Of a DNA stretch of 36,093 bases, positions 16,115 to 24,850 are shown piece by piece (position 1 is the first letter of the stretch; the number at the start of each line of letters is the position of its first letter). The translations under genes and the position numbers were made by a program. Source of the DNA: Candidatus Methanoperedens sp. (GTDB lineage: Archaea; Halobacteriota; Methanosarcinia; Methanosarcinales; Methanoperedenaceae); contig JAPZAN010000236.1 of assembly GCA_027460605.1 (NCBI GenBank), positions 1 through 36,093 of the forward strand, written 5' to 3'. The notes under the pieces are model-generated. The model made no database searches and was not told the origin of the DNA. It saw only the letters and a list, made by a program, of their open reading frames with translations.

Positions 16115-17016
16115 GTACTTATGTCCTTCCTGAGAAATGCTATGAATGCTATTACAAGCAGGATGATCGGAGTTACTATTAGCGCTGTTAAATTCATCCA
16201 GAACTCACCAAACCACTGGGAGAGGGTAAAGCGGGTGTCTAATATTCCTCTTATTGCTGCCGATTCTGATCCAAGACCGCCCCATCCAACAAAACCCTGG
16301 CCAACCGTAGCTTCGGTATAATGGTAAAGCGGGGATATGTTCCCAAGGTTCAGTGCCAGTCCAAAGGAAGTGCTGCCAAGGTTGATAGATTGACCTGTAA
16401 GAAGGATTGCAATTGAGACTGCAATCGCACCAAATACAGCACATAGACCCAGCCAGATTACAACATTGTAAACCAGCGAATCTGATGCATCCTTAACAAT
16501 GATGGAAATAATAATACCGATTCCCAGAAAGATTAGACTATATAAGAAGGTCATTCCTATAAAAAGTATCAATCTACCCAGTTCAATTCCGCTTATTGTG
16601 TCGCCAAGGAGAAGAAGTAAACTGCTGATAGATACAATAGTTGACGTACCCAGAACAAGGGCTAACGTTACCATTGCTCCAAGCATCTTACCAATAATAA
16701 TATTATCCCTGAATACCGGATGAGTTAACAGAACATTTAAAGATCCAGATTTTTGTTCTTTAACTATCGCATCAAATCCAAGCGCAATACCTATCAGAGG
16801 GGAAAACCAGCCCAATAGATTCACCACACCCGAAAATCCGGACATTAACAAAGTGCTTCCTTTCGCGAATTGTCCTGCTTCTAACCCATTCAAATAGCTA
16901 GAACTGAAGACGATTAGTGTAAAGGTAATTAGCAGAACTAAAAATACAGGACTAAAGATGTTGTCTGCAAATTCTTTCTGTGCAATTGCGATTGAATTTT
17001 TAAAACTTATTTTCAT
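16111..17016 (-). CDS. ABC-2 type permease (NosY-like), downstream copy
   Basis: A 301-residue membrane protein with six predicted TM segments. The cytoplasmic N-terminus SIAIAQKEFADNIFSPVF, the loop GFDAIVKEQKSGSLNVLLTH and PVFRDNIIIGKMLGA are characteristic of NosY/ABC-2 permeases. The C-terminus is FIAFLRKDIST. It is about 40-45 percent identical by eye to the next gene upstream, so the two arose by tandem duplication and probably form a heterodimeric channel. It is 6 nt downstream of that paralogue and overlaps the NEW3 gene by 4 nt. Confidence 0.88.
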   Translation of the reverse strand: MKISFKNSIAIAQKEFADNIFSPVFLVLLITFTLIVFSSSYLNGLEAGQFAKGSTLLMSGFSGVVNLLGWFSPLIGIALGFDAIVKEQKSGSLNVLLTHPVFRDNIIIGKMLGAMVTLALVLGTSTIVSISSLLLLLGDTISGIELGRLILFIGMTFLYSLIFLGIGIIISIIVKDASDSLVYNVVIWLGLCAVFGAIAVSIAILLTGQSINLGSTSFGLALNLGNISPLYHYTEATVGQGFVGWGGLGSESAAIRGILDTRFTLSQWFGEFWMNLTALIVTPIILLVIAFIAFLRKDIST

Positions 17017-17022
17017 AACTCC

Positions 17023-17925
17023 TCACATTGTAATATCCTTTCGCAGGAATGCTATGAATGATGCAATAAACAGAAAAATTGGTAGAGCTATAAGCACCAG
17101 AAGGTTTGACCAATATTCTTCTATCCATTTATCCATGGAGCTGCCAGTATCAAAAATTCCTCTGCTTAATTTATCGGTATAGATTTTAACTCCCCCCCAC
17201 ATTCCTACACTTGGCTCACCACTGACAGTTTCAACATAGTGATACACTGGAGTAAGTTTTTGGAAGTTATTATTGAGTTCAAGCCTGGGTTTATAGAAGA
17301 TGGAAGAATCTAAAGAGAACTGTCCAGTTAACATAGATGCTATCATGAAAATGATCAAACTGTATACAATAACCAGATTGAGCCAGACAGCTATCCCATA
17401 AATCAAGGAGTTTGAAGCACTTTTTGAAACTATCGAGAGAAACACGCCAATACCCAGGAACACAGAGATATAAAGAAATGTTAAGATGGCGAAAATCAGT
17501 ACTCGCTCAAGCTCAAGAAGGCTGACCTGCGCTCCAGTCACCGCAAGAATTGTTCCAAACGAGACAATTACAGCTATGCCTACGACCAGCGCCAATGTTG
17601 CCATAGCTCCTAGAATCTTGCCTGTAATAATGTTATCCCTGAATACAGGATGGGTTAAAAGTACATTTAATGACGCAGATTTTCGCTCTTTAATTATTAC
17701 ATCAAATCCAAGTGTAATTCCCAGTAGAGGCAGGAAAAGTGCAATAATCCAGGCAACATTGTTTAAACCCTCTAGTAACTTGCGCCCATCAGTACCTTCT
17801 CTATAACTAATTGAGAATATTATTAGTGTAACGATTGACAGCAACGCCAGGAACCTCATGCTCCAAAGATTATCAGCAAATTCCTTCTGTGCAATTACAA
17901 ACGCATTTCCAATATTCCGTTTCAT
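17023..17925 (-). CDS. ABC-2 type permease (NosY-like), upstream copy
   Basis: A 300-residue paralogue of the neighbouring permease with the same layout: AFVIAQKEFADNLWSMRF at the N-terminus, GFDVIIKERKSASLNVLLTH, PVFRDNIITGKILGAMATLA, six TM segments and FIAFLRKDITM at the end. The large extracytoplasmic loop between the last two TM segments differs most between the copies. The ATG at 17925 directly abuts the stop of the propeller protein gene. Confidence 0.88.
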   Translation of the reverse strand: MKRNIGNAFVIAQKEFADNLWSMRFLALLSIVTLIIFSISYREGTDGRKLLEGLNNVAWIIALFLPLLGITLGFDVIIKERKSASLNVLLTHPVFRDNIITGKILGAMATLALVVGIAVIVSFGTILAVTGAQVSLLELERVLIFAILTFLYISVFLGIGVFLSIVSKSASNSLIYGIAVWLNLVIVYSLIIFMIASMLTGQFSLDSSIFYKPRLELNNNFQKLTPVYHYVETVSGEPSVGMWGGVKIYTDKLSRGIFDTGSSMDKWIEEYWSNLLVLIALPIFLFIASFIAFLRKDITM

Positions 17926-19761
17926 TTAATTCTCCTCATTTTTTTTAATCTGGTAAATTGTTAATATTAATGCAATCACAGCAAATATCGAGCTAAATCC
18001 GGGTGTTATGGGCGTATCACCAGCTACAATCGGTGCTGGTGTTGCTTTATCGACGGTCAGCTCTGGTAACTGCTGACGTTCTTTGATTGTGATGGACTTG
18101 TTTGCAGTTCTAAAACCCTGTTTAACAGAAGTTAACCTGTAATTACCCGCTTCTTTGAAGTTATATCTTAAAACTCCAGTTTCATTGGTCTTTCCTATTT
18201 CCCTGCCATTAAAAAAAACTATTGCATTTTCAACGGGTTTTGACATGGATTTAACTTCAATAAAAGCATCATCTGCTTCCCGAAGAGAACGTGGAACATA
18301 AATTGACATAACCTCATCGTACCCTTTCATTTTCAATATATAGTTATGTTCTCGCTCATCACTTGAATCGCGTACAGTAAAAAGTATTCTGTTGCCATCA
18401 GGGCTTAAGTATATTTTGTTGTAGTTATAAACAGCCGTGGATAAATTTTTAATAAGCGGCAACGGTTCAGTTCCTTCTGGATTTACTTTAATTAAAGAGT
18501 AATTGGTAATATAATATATTTTGTTATCTAATCCCCAGCCATAGACTCCCTCCATGTTTATAGAGTAGCTTTCTGGAAGTGTAACTTTATCGGTTCCATC
18601 AGAATTTACTGTATAAATGCTGCTACTACTATCAATACGAAAAGCTATCCTGTTTCCATTTGGACTCCATGTAATTTGGCTTATCATATATGGAATTAGT
18701 TTAGTAGACATTCCATCAATATCTAAAGCGTAAACCTTATTCAATCCCTTTTTATCATACATTCCAAAAAGTAATTTTTTACCATCCGGATTCCATGACT
18801 CGATACCAAAAGTTCCATTTTCGATTAAAGTGAGAGCACTGTCGTCAGTATTCAATACATAAATTCCATCTTCAGCAGTAAATACTAATTTTTTTCCGTT
18901 AGGCTCCCAAGCCAATTCTATGGCTTGCACTCCAGTAGTAAACTGCTGAACAGAAAAAGTATCGGTGTTAACAGTATATATCCCTCCATTCTTAAAGCCT
19001 ATAAAAGCGATTTTATTTCCATCTGGGTTCCATGCTGCACTATATCCAATTGCACTGGTACTTAGAGGAATCTGCTCAATAGTTGAATTTTCCACATCGA
19101 ATATTAATATTCGAGAATTCTCTTTTCCACCATCTATAATAACAGCCTGGCTCCCATCAAGGCTCCAACGGATAAATGGATCATCAAGTCCCTTCACCTC
19201 CGTCTGAATAGAGCCATTTATATCTGAGACTATTAATTTATTTTCCTCGCAATAATTTCGTACTTTGAATATAATCTTACCTGAATCTGAACTCCACCAT
19301 GTGGACTGTATAATACCAAAGGTACTATTCTTTGCCGCTCGAGCACTTTCCTCTGCTCTTGCGATATCAGTAATTTGAGTGCCGTCTGCATTTATCAAAA
19401 AAAGTGTGGAAACACTTTCAGGAATACCAAATGGAAAACCTGGATTGCAGCGTTCAAGGTTTTTTTTGTCATCAGCTGTGATATTTTTTGTAGTAAGATA
19501 TGTCTGGATTAAAATCAATAACTTAGACCCATCAGGAGACCACGAAATAAAAGTTTTATTGGAGTAATTAGGAACATTGAAATGAGTAGAATCAATCGAC
19601 TTAAGCGTCTCTTTTTCTACTATATCTGTGATTTCAATCAAGCTTTCAACTTTATCAGTATCTATAGTCATATATGCGGCTTTAGCTATATCAATTCCTA
19701 TAAAAACGAGTGAACTAATTAATGTAGTAAATATTATTACTGTGCCTATTTTGTTGTTCAT
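17926..19761 (-). CDS. secreted TolB-like beta-propeller protein with Ig-like domain and C-terminal sorting signal
   Basis: A 611-residue protein: signal peptide (about 7-29), then WD40/TolB/DPP-like propeller repeats with recurring WSPDGSKLLI / WNPDGNKIAF / WEPNGKKLVF / WSPNGNRIAF motifs (about 70-470), then a carboxypeptidase-regulatory-like domain (KPVENAIVFFNGREIGKTNE), and a C-terminal TPGFSSIFAVIALILTIYQ followed by lysines. That end fits the PGF-CTERM archaeosortase signal: PGF, hydrophobic helix, basic tail. It is the first gene of the ABC operon and could sense or bind the transported ligand at the surface. The upstream minus strand has an AT-rich TATA-like stretch at about 19800-19830. 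Confidence 0.82.
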   Translation of the reverse strand: MNNKIGTVIIFTTLISSLVFIGIDIAKAAYMTIDTDKVESLIEITDIVEKETLKSIDSTHFNVPNYSNKTFISWSPDGSKLLILIQTYLTTKNITADDKKNLERCNPGFPFGIPESVSTLFLINADGTQITDIARAEESARAAKNSTFGIIQSTWWSSDSGKIIFKVRNYCEENKLIVSDINGSIQTEVKGLDDPFIRWSLDGSQAVIIDGGKENSRILIFDVENSTIEQIPLSTSAIGYSAAWNPDGNKIAFIGFKNGGIYTVNTDTFSVQQFTTGVQAIELAWEPNGKKLVFTAEDGIYVLNTDDSALTLIENGTFGIESWNPDGKKLLFGMYDKKGLNKVYALDIDGMSTKLIPYMISQITWSPNGNRIAFRIDSSSSIYTVNSDGTDKVTLPESYSINMEGVYGWGLDNKIYYITNYSLIKVNPEGTEPLPLIKNLSTAVYNYNKIYLSPDGNRILFTVRDSSDEREHNYILKMKGYDEVMSIYVPRSLREADDAFIEVKSMSKPVENAIVFFNGREIGKTNETGVLRYNFKEAGNYRLTSVKQGFRTANKSITIKERQQLPELTVDKATPAPIVAGDTPITPGFSSIFAVIALILTIYQIKKNEEN

Positions 19762-19855
19762 TTTGTTGCCTTATATTCATTTCTATCATCATAATAAAAA
19801 ATAAAAAATTTAAAATTTTAAATATTTTGCCAATCTATTGGTAGATGTTATTCTA

Positions 19856-20287
19856 TTAGTAGACCCTCAGCGCGAACTGGTAAGACAAAGCTTTCCAATC
19901 AGGCGTAGCGTATACATTTATATAGGATGAACCATCTGCCGAATTTACTATAAAGTTTCCTGCTGTTGATCCTTTAAGCTGTAAATTGGTATATGGTCCA
20001 TCAAATGCATCCAGCCTAGCTCCATTATTCCAATCGGCTGTATCTATCTGATACCATAGGCGATCGTTTCTAACTGTATTTGGTCTGTACCAGTCTTTGT
20101 CATAAGATGTAATAGTTCCCTGATAGATTGTCCACTCTGTAGTATACTTAGGCGATATTACTATATTGGCAGCACTTCCAGGGGTATCACCCGCATCTCC
20201 ACCGCTTGGCGGATCTGCCAGCGCCACACTGCTTAATATGCTAAGTACCATCAGAGCCATCACTCCTATTCTTATGCTTGCTTTCAT
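19856..20287 (-). CDS. small secreted PPC-like domain protein
   Basis: A 143-residue protein with a clear signal peptide (IGVMALMVLSILSSVALA) and a single beta-sandwich domain. The segment SYDKDWYRPNTVRNDRLWYQ followed by IDTADWNNGARLDAFDGPYT matches the bacterial pre-peptidase C-terminal (PPC) domain pattern, D-W-Y-x-F...L-x-V-x-I. PPC domains normally sit at the C-terminus of secreted peptidases and are cleaved off; here it stands alone. GGAGG is about 8 nt before the ATG. Structured leader copy 3 precedes it, so it probably shares regulation with the protease operon. Confidence 0.7.
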   Translation of the reverse strand: MKASIRIGVMALMVLSILSSVALADPPSGGDAGDTPGSAANIVISPKYTTEWTIYQGTITSYDKDWYRPNTVRNDRLWYQIDTADWNNGARLDAFDGPYTNLQLKGSTAGNFIVNSADGSSYINVYATPDWKALSYQFALRVY

Positions 20288-20313
20288 TCTTTTTCACCTC
20301 CTTTTTCATTTAC

Positions 20314-20520
20314 TCCGGAGGCAAAACAAGGCAAGCTTTAAGTGATTTTAAAGCATACTTTACAATGCCTACGGGCACCTGGGGTTCAGTTGCTCTTGTG
20401 GAACTGCTGAACTCCACATTTTTCATGGGCTGTAAAATCCGTTGTTAGAGTTTTATCTCCTCAACCTGCCAACTTTACCGACCCATTTTTATGTACAGGA
20501 TTTATTATTCATCTGTACAC
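20314..20520 (-). ncRNA. candidate structured leader RNA, copy 3
   Basis: This is the third member of the leader family, ahead of the PPC-like gene. The main stem is GGAGTTCAG/CTGAACCCC with one weakened pair. The inner GTT...AAC helix, the TGCCCGTAGGCA hairpin (loop change only) and GCTTT...AAAGC are kept, and the GTACAG...CTGTAC inverted repeat is at the 5' end. The loop AAGAGCAAC is the same as in copy 1. Confidence 0.6.
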
Positions 20521-20540
20521 CACCTAATTCTCATGTAATA

Positions 20541-20550
20541 TATATAAATT
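20541..20550 (-). promoter_or_regulatory. putative TATA box for leader copy 3
   Basis: TATATAAATT on the plus strand reads AATTTATATA on the minus strand, about 25 nt before the inverted repeat at the leader's 5' end. It is identical to the box at 13211-13219. Confidence 0.5.
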
Positions 20551-20592
20551 TATCGTTTTTTTAACTTTTAAATGAGAAATTCAAAAAAGAAA

Positions 20593-20604
20593 TATTTATA
20601 TTAA
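20593..20604 (+). promoter_or_regulatory. putative TATA box for ubiA
   Basis: ATTTATATTAAC lies about 45-50 nt before the TTG at 20649, divergent from the leader promoter. The same sequence precedes the ubiA stub at 13318. Confidence 0.4.
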
Positions 20605-20648
20605 CAAACAATATATCAAAATTAGGAAAAACGGTTAGTTAAAACAAA

Positions 20649-21500
20649 TTGAAATACGGAGGAGTTGGAATTTTCAATAACAATCCATACATATCAATCC
20701 TTAAATTAAAAGGAAGTATCGTTGACATCTCTGTTGTAGCGGTAACCTGCGCTGTTCTGGGAGTCTGGGATTACAGGGCAGCCATTGCAGCTTTCTCAAG
20801 TATAATGATCCACAGCGGATGCGATATCATAAACGACATTTATGATATCGAAATTGACAAAATATGTAAACCGAACGGTGCCATCGCATCCGGTCAGATC
20901 CCTGTGAAAAATGCGTGGATATATATGTTGTTTTTGTTTTCAACTGCAATTATTCTTTCACTTAACCTGAGCCTTGTATTATTTGGTGGTTTTTTAACAG
21001 GGATTATTGTGGGTGGTTTAATGTATTCACACCCTTTATTCAGGTACAAGGACAAACCCGGTGTTTCTATGGCAGTCATGGCATTGTACTTTGGTCTGGT
21101 ATCCTTGGGTGTCTGGAGTATATACTCCCCTGTTAATGTTGATAGTCTTGTGATCTCAGTTTATGTATTCATACTTGTATTTTGCCTGACTTTTATGAAA
21201 GATTTTAAGGATGTTGCTGGTGATGTTAATTCATTGCCACTAATGATGGGAATCCCAAGGGCTGCGAAACTTTGCAGCTTGCTGACATTACTCCCTCTCC
21301 TCCCTCTGAGATATCTAATCATGAAATATCCATATTTTTCAGTTGCTGCTGTAATCTATGCTGTGCTAATTGCAGGATGTATTGAAATCCTGCTAAAGGA
21401 TCCAGTAACTGAAGGAAAACTGCTCAAAGATAGGATGATACTGGCGCTGACAGTCCCAAATTGCTTTATATTATTGGTAAAGATGATGGTGTTAATATAA
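20649..21500 (+). CDS. UbiA-family prenyltransferase
   Basis: A 283-residue membrane enzyme with about eight TM segments that joins a polyprenyl diphosphate to an acceptor. Motif 1 is NDIYDIEIDKICKPNGAIAS (NDxxDxxxD) and motif 2 is FMKDFKDVAGD (DxxxD). The pattern is near archaeal digeranylgeranylglyceryl-phosphate synthase, but quinone-pathway prenyltransferases are similar, so the acceptor is uncertain. The start is odd: no ATG is available. The longest frame uses TTG 20649, yet a good GGAGGA (20658-20663) lies inside it, 6 nt before an ATT at 20670 that would begin at IFNNNPYIS. A truncated duplicate lies at 13318. Confidence 0.82.
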   Translation: MKYGGVGIFNNNPYISILKLKGSIVDISVVAVTCAVLGVWDYRAAIAAFSSIMIHSGCDIINDIYDIEIDKICKPNGAIASGQIPVKNAWIYMLFLFSTAIILSLNLSLVLFGGFLTGIIVGGLMYSHPLFRYKDKPGVSMAVMALYFGLVSLGVWSIYSPVNVDSLVISVYVFILVFCLTFMKDFKDVAGDVNSLPLMMGIPRAAKLCSLLTLLPLLPLRYLIMKYPYFSVAAVIYAVLIAGCIEILLKDPVTEGKLLKDRMILALTVPNCFILLVKMMVLI

Positions 21501-21515
21501 AGGGAGTTAATACAG

Positions 21516-22142
21516 TTATTTTAAATTCCCTTCTGTATGGAAAAACTCTTTGAGTTTTTCTACTGCATTTTTATTAATGAAAAAATCACTTATTGTTTTA
21601 TATTTGCTTATTAGCATACTTATTTTTATATCTGGATACCTGGTCACAAGATAATTTTTAGCATAAACAGCAGCATCCTGGTCCGATGTTGCCCTTCCTG
21701 TTATTACTGCCATATTCTTATCCCCGTAACATTTATAAACATCCTTCAGGACAACGCAACCTGAAATCATCGGAGTTACAACAATATCCCCTTGCTCAGA
21801 GGCATACTCATCAGCCATTATTACATGCTTTTTCTCAATCTCAAGCAGTTGTTCTTCATTTTCCGCTTCAGCCAGTATGATGAATTCCGTTGCCAGCCCC
21901 ACACGCTTCCAGTTGGGAACGATGGTATATCTATCAATTATTCCATTCTGCTGCATGGTGCGTGTGTGATATGCCGCAGAATTCCCGTCTTTGAATTTCA
22001 GTATTTTTGCAAGCTCCGCATTGGTTATTTTACTGTCGGCAAGCAAGGTCAGCAGGATAAACATATCGGTTTCGTTTAAATGCGATACTTCGGATAGTGT
22101 TTGGGCGATTTTTTTAACCCGGTCTGGAATTATTTCATTCAT
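21516..22142 (-). CDS. Lrp/AsnC-like winged-helix transcriptional regulator
   Basis: A protein of about 208 residues. The N-terminal helix-turn-helix region (LNETDMFILLTLLADSKITN, AELAKILKFKDGNSAAYHTR) has the order of Lrp/AsnC-type or MarR-like winged helices. It is followed by an alpha/beta ligand-type domain (EFIILAEAENEEQLLEIEKK) and a longer C-terminal extension than usual. I use ATG 22142 (MNEII), not the upstream in-frame codon. The gene is about 110 nt downstream of korB on the same strand, so it may regulate the oxidoreductase operon or be read through from it. Confidence 0.65.
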   Translation of the reverse strand: MNEIIPDRVKKIAQTLSEVSHLNETDMFILLTLLADSKITNAELAKILKFKDGNSAAYHTRTMQQNGIIDRYTIVPNWKRVGLATEFIILAEAENEEQLLEIEKKHVIMADEYASEQGDIVVTPMISGCVVLKDVYKCYGDKNMAVITGRATSDQDAAVYAKNYLVTRYPDIKISMLISKYKTISDFFINKNAVEKLKEFFHTEGNLK

Positions 22143-22251
22143 TATAATCAACGATACTAATTATTCGTTTAACTAAAAGAAGTTTTCGTTTAGAAAGGTT
22201 GCTCGCACCCACGCCCATTTATGCCGTATGCTTCTTTCGCGAAACCACTTT

Positions 22252-23109
22252 TCATACAAAATCATCCATAAGCCCGCTTATATCAACCTTATCAATCGCC
22301 TGCTTCACAAGCGGCATCTCCTTTATCTGCGGCAGCTCATCCTCATAAGTGGGCGATTGCACCCTGTAAAATACCCCTATTGGAATATGTTCGCCCCATT
22401 CCTGCGATTTTATAAACGCTACCATCTTATCCCCTGTATTATGTCCCGCTGCCTGGAGGTCATAGACCCTCTGCTTATACCAGTCATATGTGTTAACATG
22501 GTTGAAACTCACACACGGCTGGAACACATCGATTAATGAAAAACCCCTGTGTTTCACGGCGTCCACAATGGTCTTCTGGAGATGCTTGACATCACCTGCA
22601 AAACTACGCGCCACAAATGTAGCACCTGAGGAAATGGCAAGAGCAATCGGGTTCACTGGCACTTCGATAACTCCTGAAGGCGTTGATTTGGTTCTCATCC
22701 CCTTCTCGCTTGTGGGGGAGGTCTGTCCTGTTGTAAGCCCGTATATCATGTTATTGTGCACTATATAGGTCATGTCGATGTTCCTTCTCATTGCATGAAT
22801 GAAATGACACATGCCGATACCATATCCGTCGCCGTCCCCACCCACTCCAAATACTGTCAGTTCATGGTTTGAAAGCCTGACTGCCGATGCAACCGGCAGT
22901 ACCCTGCCGTGGATACCGTGCAATCCGTATGTTCTTAGCCAGTGCGGCACTTTACCAGAACAACCAATTCCCGAAATAATAGCAATGTTCTCAGGCTCGA
23001 TATTGAGCTCGACTATCGCGCCTTTAAGGGCAAGAAGGATACCGAAATCGCCGCATCCCGGACACCAGTTGGGCTTATCAATCGTATTGATATCAATCAT
23101 CCTAACCAT
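22252..23109 (-). CDS. korB: 2-oxoacid:ferredoxin oxidoreductase, beta subunit
   Basis: A protein of about 285 residues that binds thiamine diphosphate and a [4Fe-4S] cluster. N-terminal CPGCGDFG and SGIGCSGKVPHWL supply cluster cysteines. The TPP motif is GVGGDGDGYGIG followed by NNMIYGLTTGQTSPTS. It catalyses, with the alpha-gamma subunit, the ferredoxin-dependent decarboxylation of a 2-oxoacid to the acyl-CoA (or the reverse carboxylation). The LHGIHGRVLPVASAVRLSN region is typical of the 2-oxoglutarate type, though specificity is not certain. ATG 23109, which follows GGAGGT by 5 nt, overlaps the end of korA by 8 nt, showing coupled translation. Confidence 0.88.
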   Translation of the reverse strand: MVRMIDINTIDKPNWCPGCGDFGILLALKGAIVELNIEPENIAIISGIGCSGKVPHWLRTYGLHGIHGRVLPVASAVRLSNHELTVFGVGGDGDGYGIGMCHFIHAMRRNIDMTYIVHNNMIYGLTTGQTSPTSEKGMRTKSTPSGVIEVPVNPIALAISSGATFVARSFAGDVKHLQKTIVDAVKHRGFSLIDVFQPCVSFNHVNTYDWYKQRVYDLQAAGHNTGDKMVAFIKSQEWGEHIPIGVFYRVQSPTYEDELPQIKEMPLVKQAIDKVDISGLMDDFV

Positions 23110-24850
23110 GCGCCACCTCCATAATTTCACGGTGTATTTCTTCGGGATAAAAAGGCCTGCCGTCGTATTTCAATATCTTATGACCCGCGCTCTTTCCAGT
23201 CTTTTCCCTGATAATATCCGCAAGCTGTCCGGTGAAATTATTCTCAACCACAACCGTTTTATTAGCAGAATCCATAACATTTGCCACTTTTTCAGATGGG
23301 AAGGGGCTTAAATATAATATCTGGAGGTAATTCACTTTCACCCCGTCTTTTTCAAGCATCATCATAGCCTCCTTTATCGGGCCTTTTGTCGAACCCGCCG
23401 CAATAATAGTGACCGCCGCATCCCCCGGTCCCACTAACTCTGGCTGTTTCAGCTCCTTTGCAAACGAATCAAGTTTCCTCATCCTTTTTTTCATCATCTT
23501 TATCCTGTTACCGATATCTTCAGTGATGTTACCCTCTTCATCATGCTCGTCGCTTGTGGCAGTGTATATTCCTTTTTTCGTGCCCGGGATGGTTCTCGGC
23601 GAAACGCCATTTTCGGTATACCTGTATCTCTTGAAAAAAGTTTTTTCATCGGAAGCGGCAAGCTCCGAAACTGTCGCGAAACTTCCCCGGTCTATTGTAA
23701 TCCTTCGTTGATCGAACTTTTCCGTTGTCTTGTGGCTTTCTGCAAGGTTCTTGTCTGTCAAAACAATAACAGGAGTCTGGTATTTCTCGGCGATGTTAAA
23801 TGCTTCCTGTGTCATGTAGAAGCATTCCTCGTTATCGCCGGGTATGAGCACCGGGCGCGGGAAATCGCCCTGCGAAGCGTTAAGAACGAATTTGAGGTCG
23901 CCCTGCTCTGACCATGTGGGCATTCCAGTACTGGGACCGGGGCGCATCGCCATGATTATTACAACCGGCACCTCTATCATCCCTGCAAGCCCGTAGCCCT
24001 CGGACATGAGACAGAACCCGCCGCCAGATGTGCCGCACATCGCCCTCACACCTGCAAAGCCCGCGCCGATTGCCATGTTTATTGCCGAAATCTCATCCTC
24101 CGTGTGCTTCACCACGATATTGAACCTGCGCTCGTTGGCTGCCATGAAATGCAGTAAAGAAGATGCTGGAGTCATGGGATAAGCAGAATAGAACTTGCAG
24201 CCGGCTTTTATAGCCCCAATGCAAATGGCGTCGTTGCCAGTAAGCAGCATTCGCCCTCCTGCCCCAATTTTTTCAAGTTTATAATTGAAATCGTCAGGGA
24301 AATTCTTTTTTAAATAATCATATCCGGCTTGGGCAGCCTTCGTATTATCATTGATTATCCGGTCTCCTTTTCGTTTGAACGTGTCCCTTATAACTCCGGC
24401 TACAATATCAAAATCATAATCGATAAGAGCAATAGAAGCGCCCAGGGCAACATTGTTTTTCATAATCGTCTCTGCGCCGATTTCTTTGATTATGTTATTA
24501 AGTGGCACAGGATAGAGCCTTAGGTCTTCCCTGAGCTCTTTACTGTCCAAAACTTCAGCGCTGTCATATATTATACCGCCGCCGGAAGTGAGTTCATCCC
24601 TGTGCATGAGTATTGTTTCTTTATTCAGGGCAATCAGCACGTTGACGCCCTTCACCTGTGAAAATATCTCCCTGTCTTCTACCCTCACCTGCAATGTGTT
24701 ATGACCGCCTTTAATAAGGGAGGGGTATTCATTGATATCATACACATGCAGACCGCCGCGTGAGCATGACTGGGAGAAAATAAGCCCTGTCGCCATTATT
24801 CCTTCCCCCGCTTTTCCGCCTATTTTCCATGTAAGCCTGTTTTTTTCCAT
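23102..24850 (-). CDS. korA: 2-oxoacid:ferredoxin oxidoreductase, fused gamma-alpha subunit
   Basis: A 582-residue fusion. Residues 1-180 are the gamma domain (WKIGGKAGEGIMATGLIFSQ, EYPSLIKGGHNTLQVRV). Residues from about 195 are the alpha pyrimidine-binding domain (GCKFYSAYPMTPASSLLHFM, KHTEDEISAINMAIGAGFAG, MCGTSGGGFCLMSEG), and a C-terminal transketolase-like domain follows (YLSPFPSEKVANVMDSANKT). It pairs with korB, which overlaps its 3' end. No separate ferredoxin (delta) subunit is in the window, so a soluble ferredoxin is probably the acceptor. An AT-rich TATA-like stretch on the minus strand near 24945 could drive the operon. Confidence 0.9.
   Translation of the reverse strand: MEKNRLTWKIGGKAGEGIMATGLIFSQSCSRGGLHVYDINEYPSLIKGGHNTLQVRVEDREIFSQVKGVNVLIALNKETILMHRDELTSGGGIIYDSAEVLDSKELREDLRLYPVPLNNIIKEIGAETIMKNNVALGASIALIDYDFDIVAGVIRDTFKRKGDRIINDNTKAAQAGYDYLKKNFPDDFNYKLEKIGAGGRMLLTGNDAICIGAIKAGCKFYSAYPMTPASSLLHFMAANERRFNIVVKHTEDEISAINMAIGAGFAGVRAMCGTSGGGFCLMSEGYGLAGMIEVPVVIIMAMRPGPSTGMPTWSEQGDLKFVLNASQGDFPRPVLIPGDNEECFYMTQEAFNIAEKYQTPVIVLTDKNLAESHKTTEKFDQRRITIDRGSFATVSELAASDEKTFFKRYRYTENGVSPRTIPGTKKGIYTATSDEHDEEGNITEDIGNRIKMMKKRMRKLDSFAKELKQPELVGPGDAAVTIIAAGSTKGPIKEAMMMLEKDGVKVNYLQILYLSPFPSEKVANVMDSANKTVVVENNFTGQLADIIREKTGKSAGHKILKYDGRPFYPEEIHREIMEVAHG

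Larger units (their letters stand above)
20424..20785 (+). repeat. direct repeat, right copy
   Basis: This is the partner of 13100-13454. Here the repeat runs on into a complete ubiA gene, so the right copy is likely the parental one. Confidence 0.9.

Noticed and set aside
22252-24850. Assigning the oxidoreductase firmly to 2-oxoglutarate
   Set aside because: Subunit layout and TPP motifs are shared by several 2-oxoacid enzymes; only the general class is supported.
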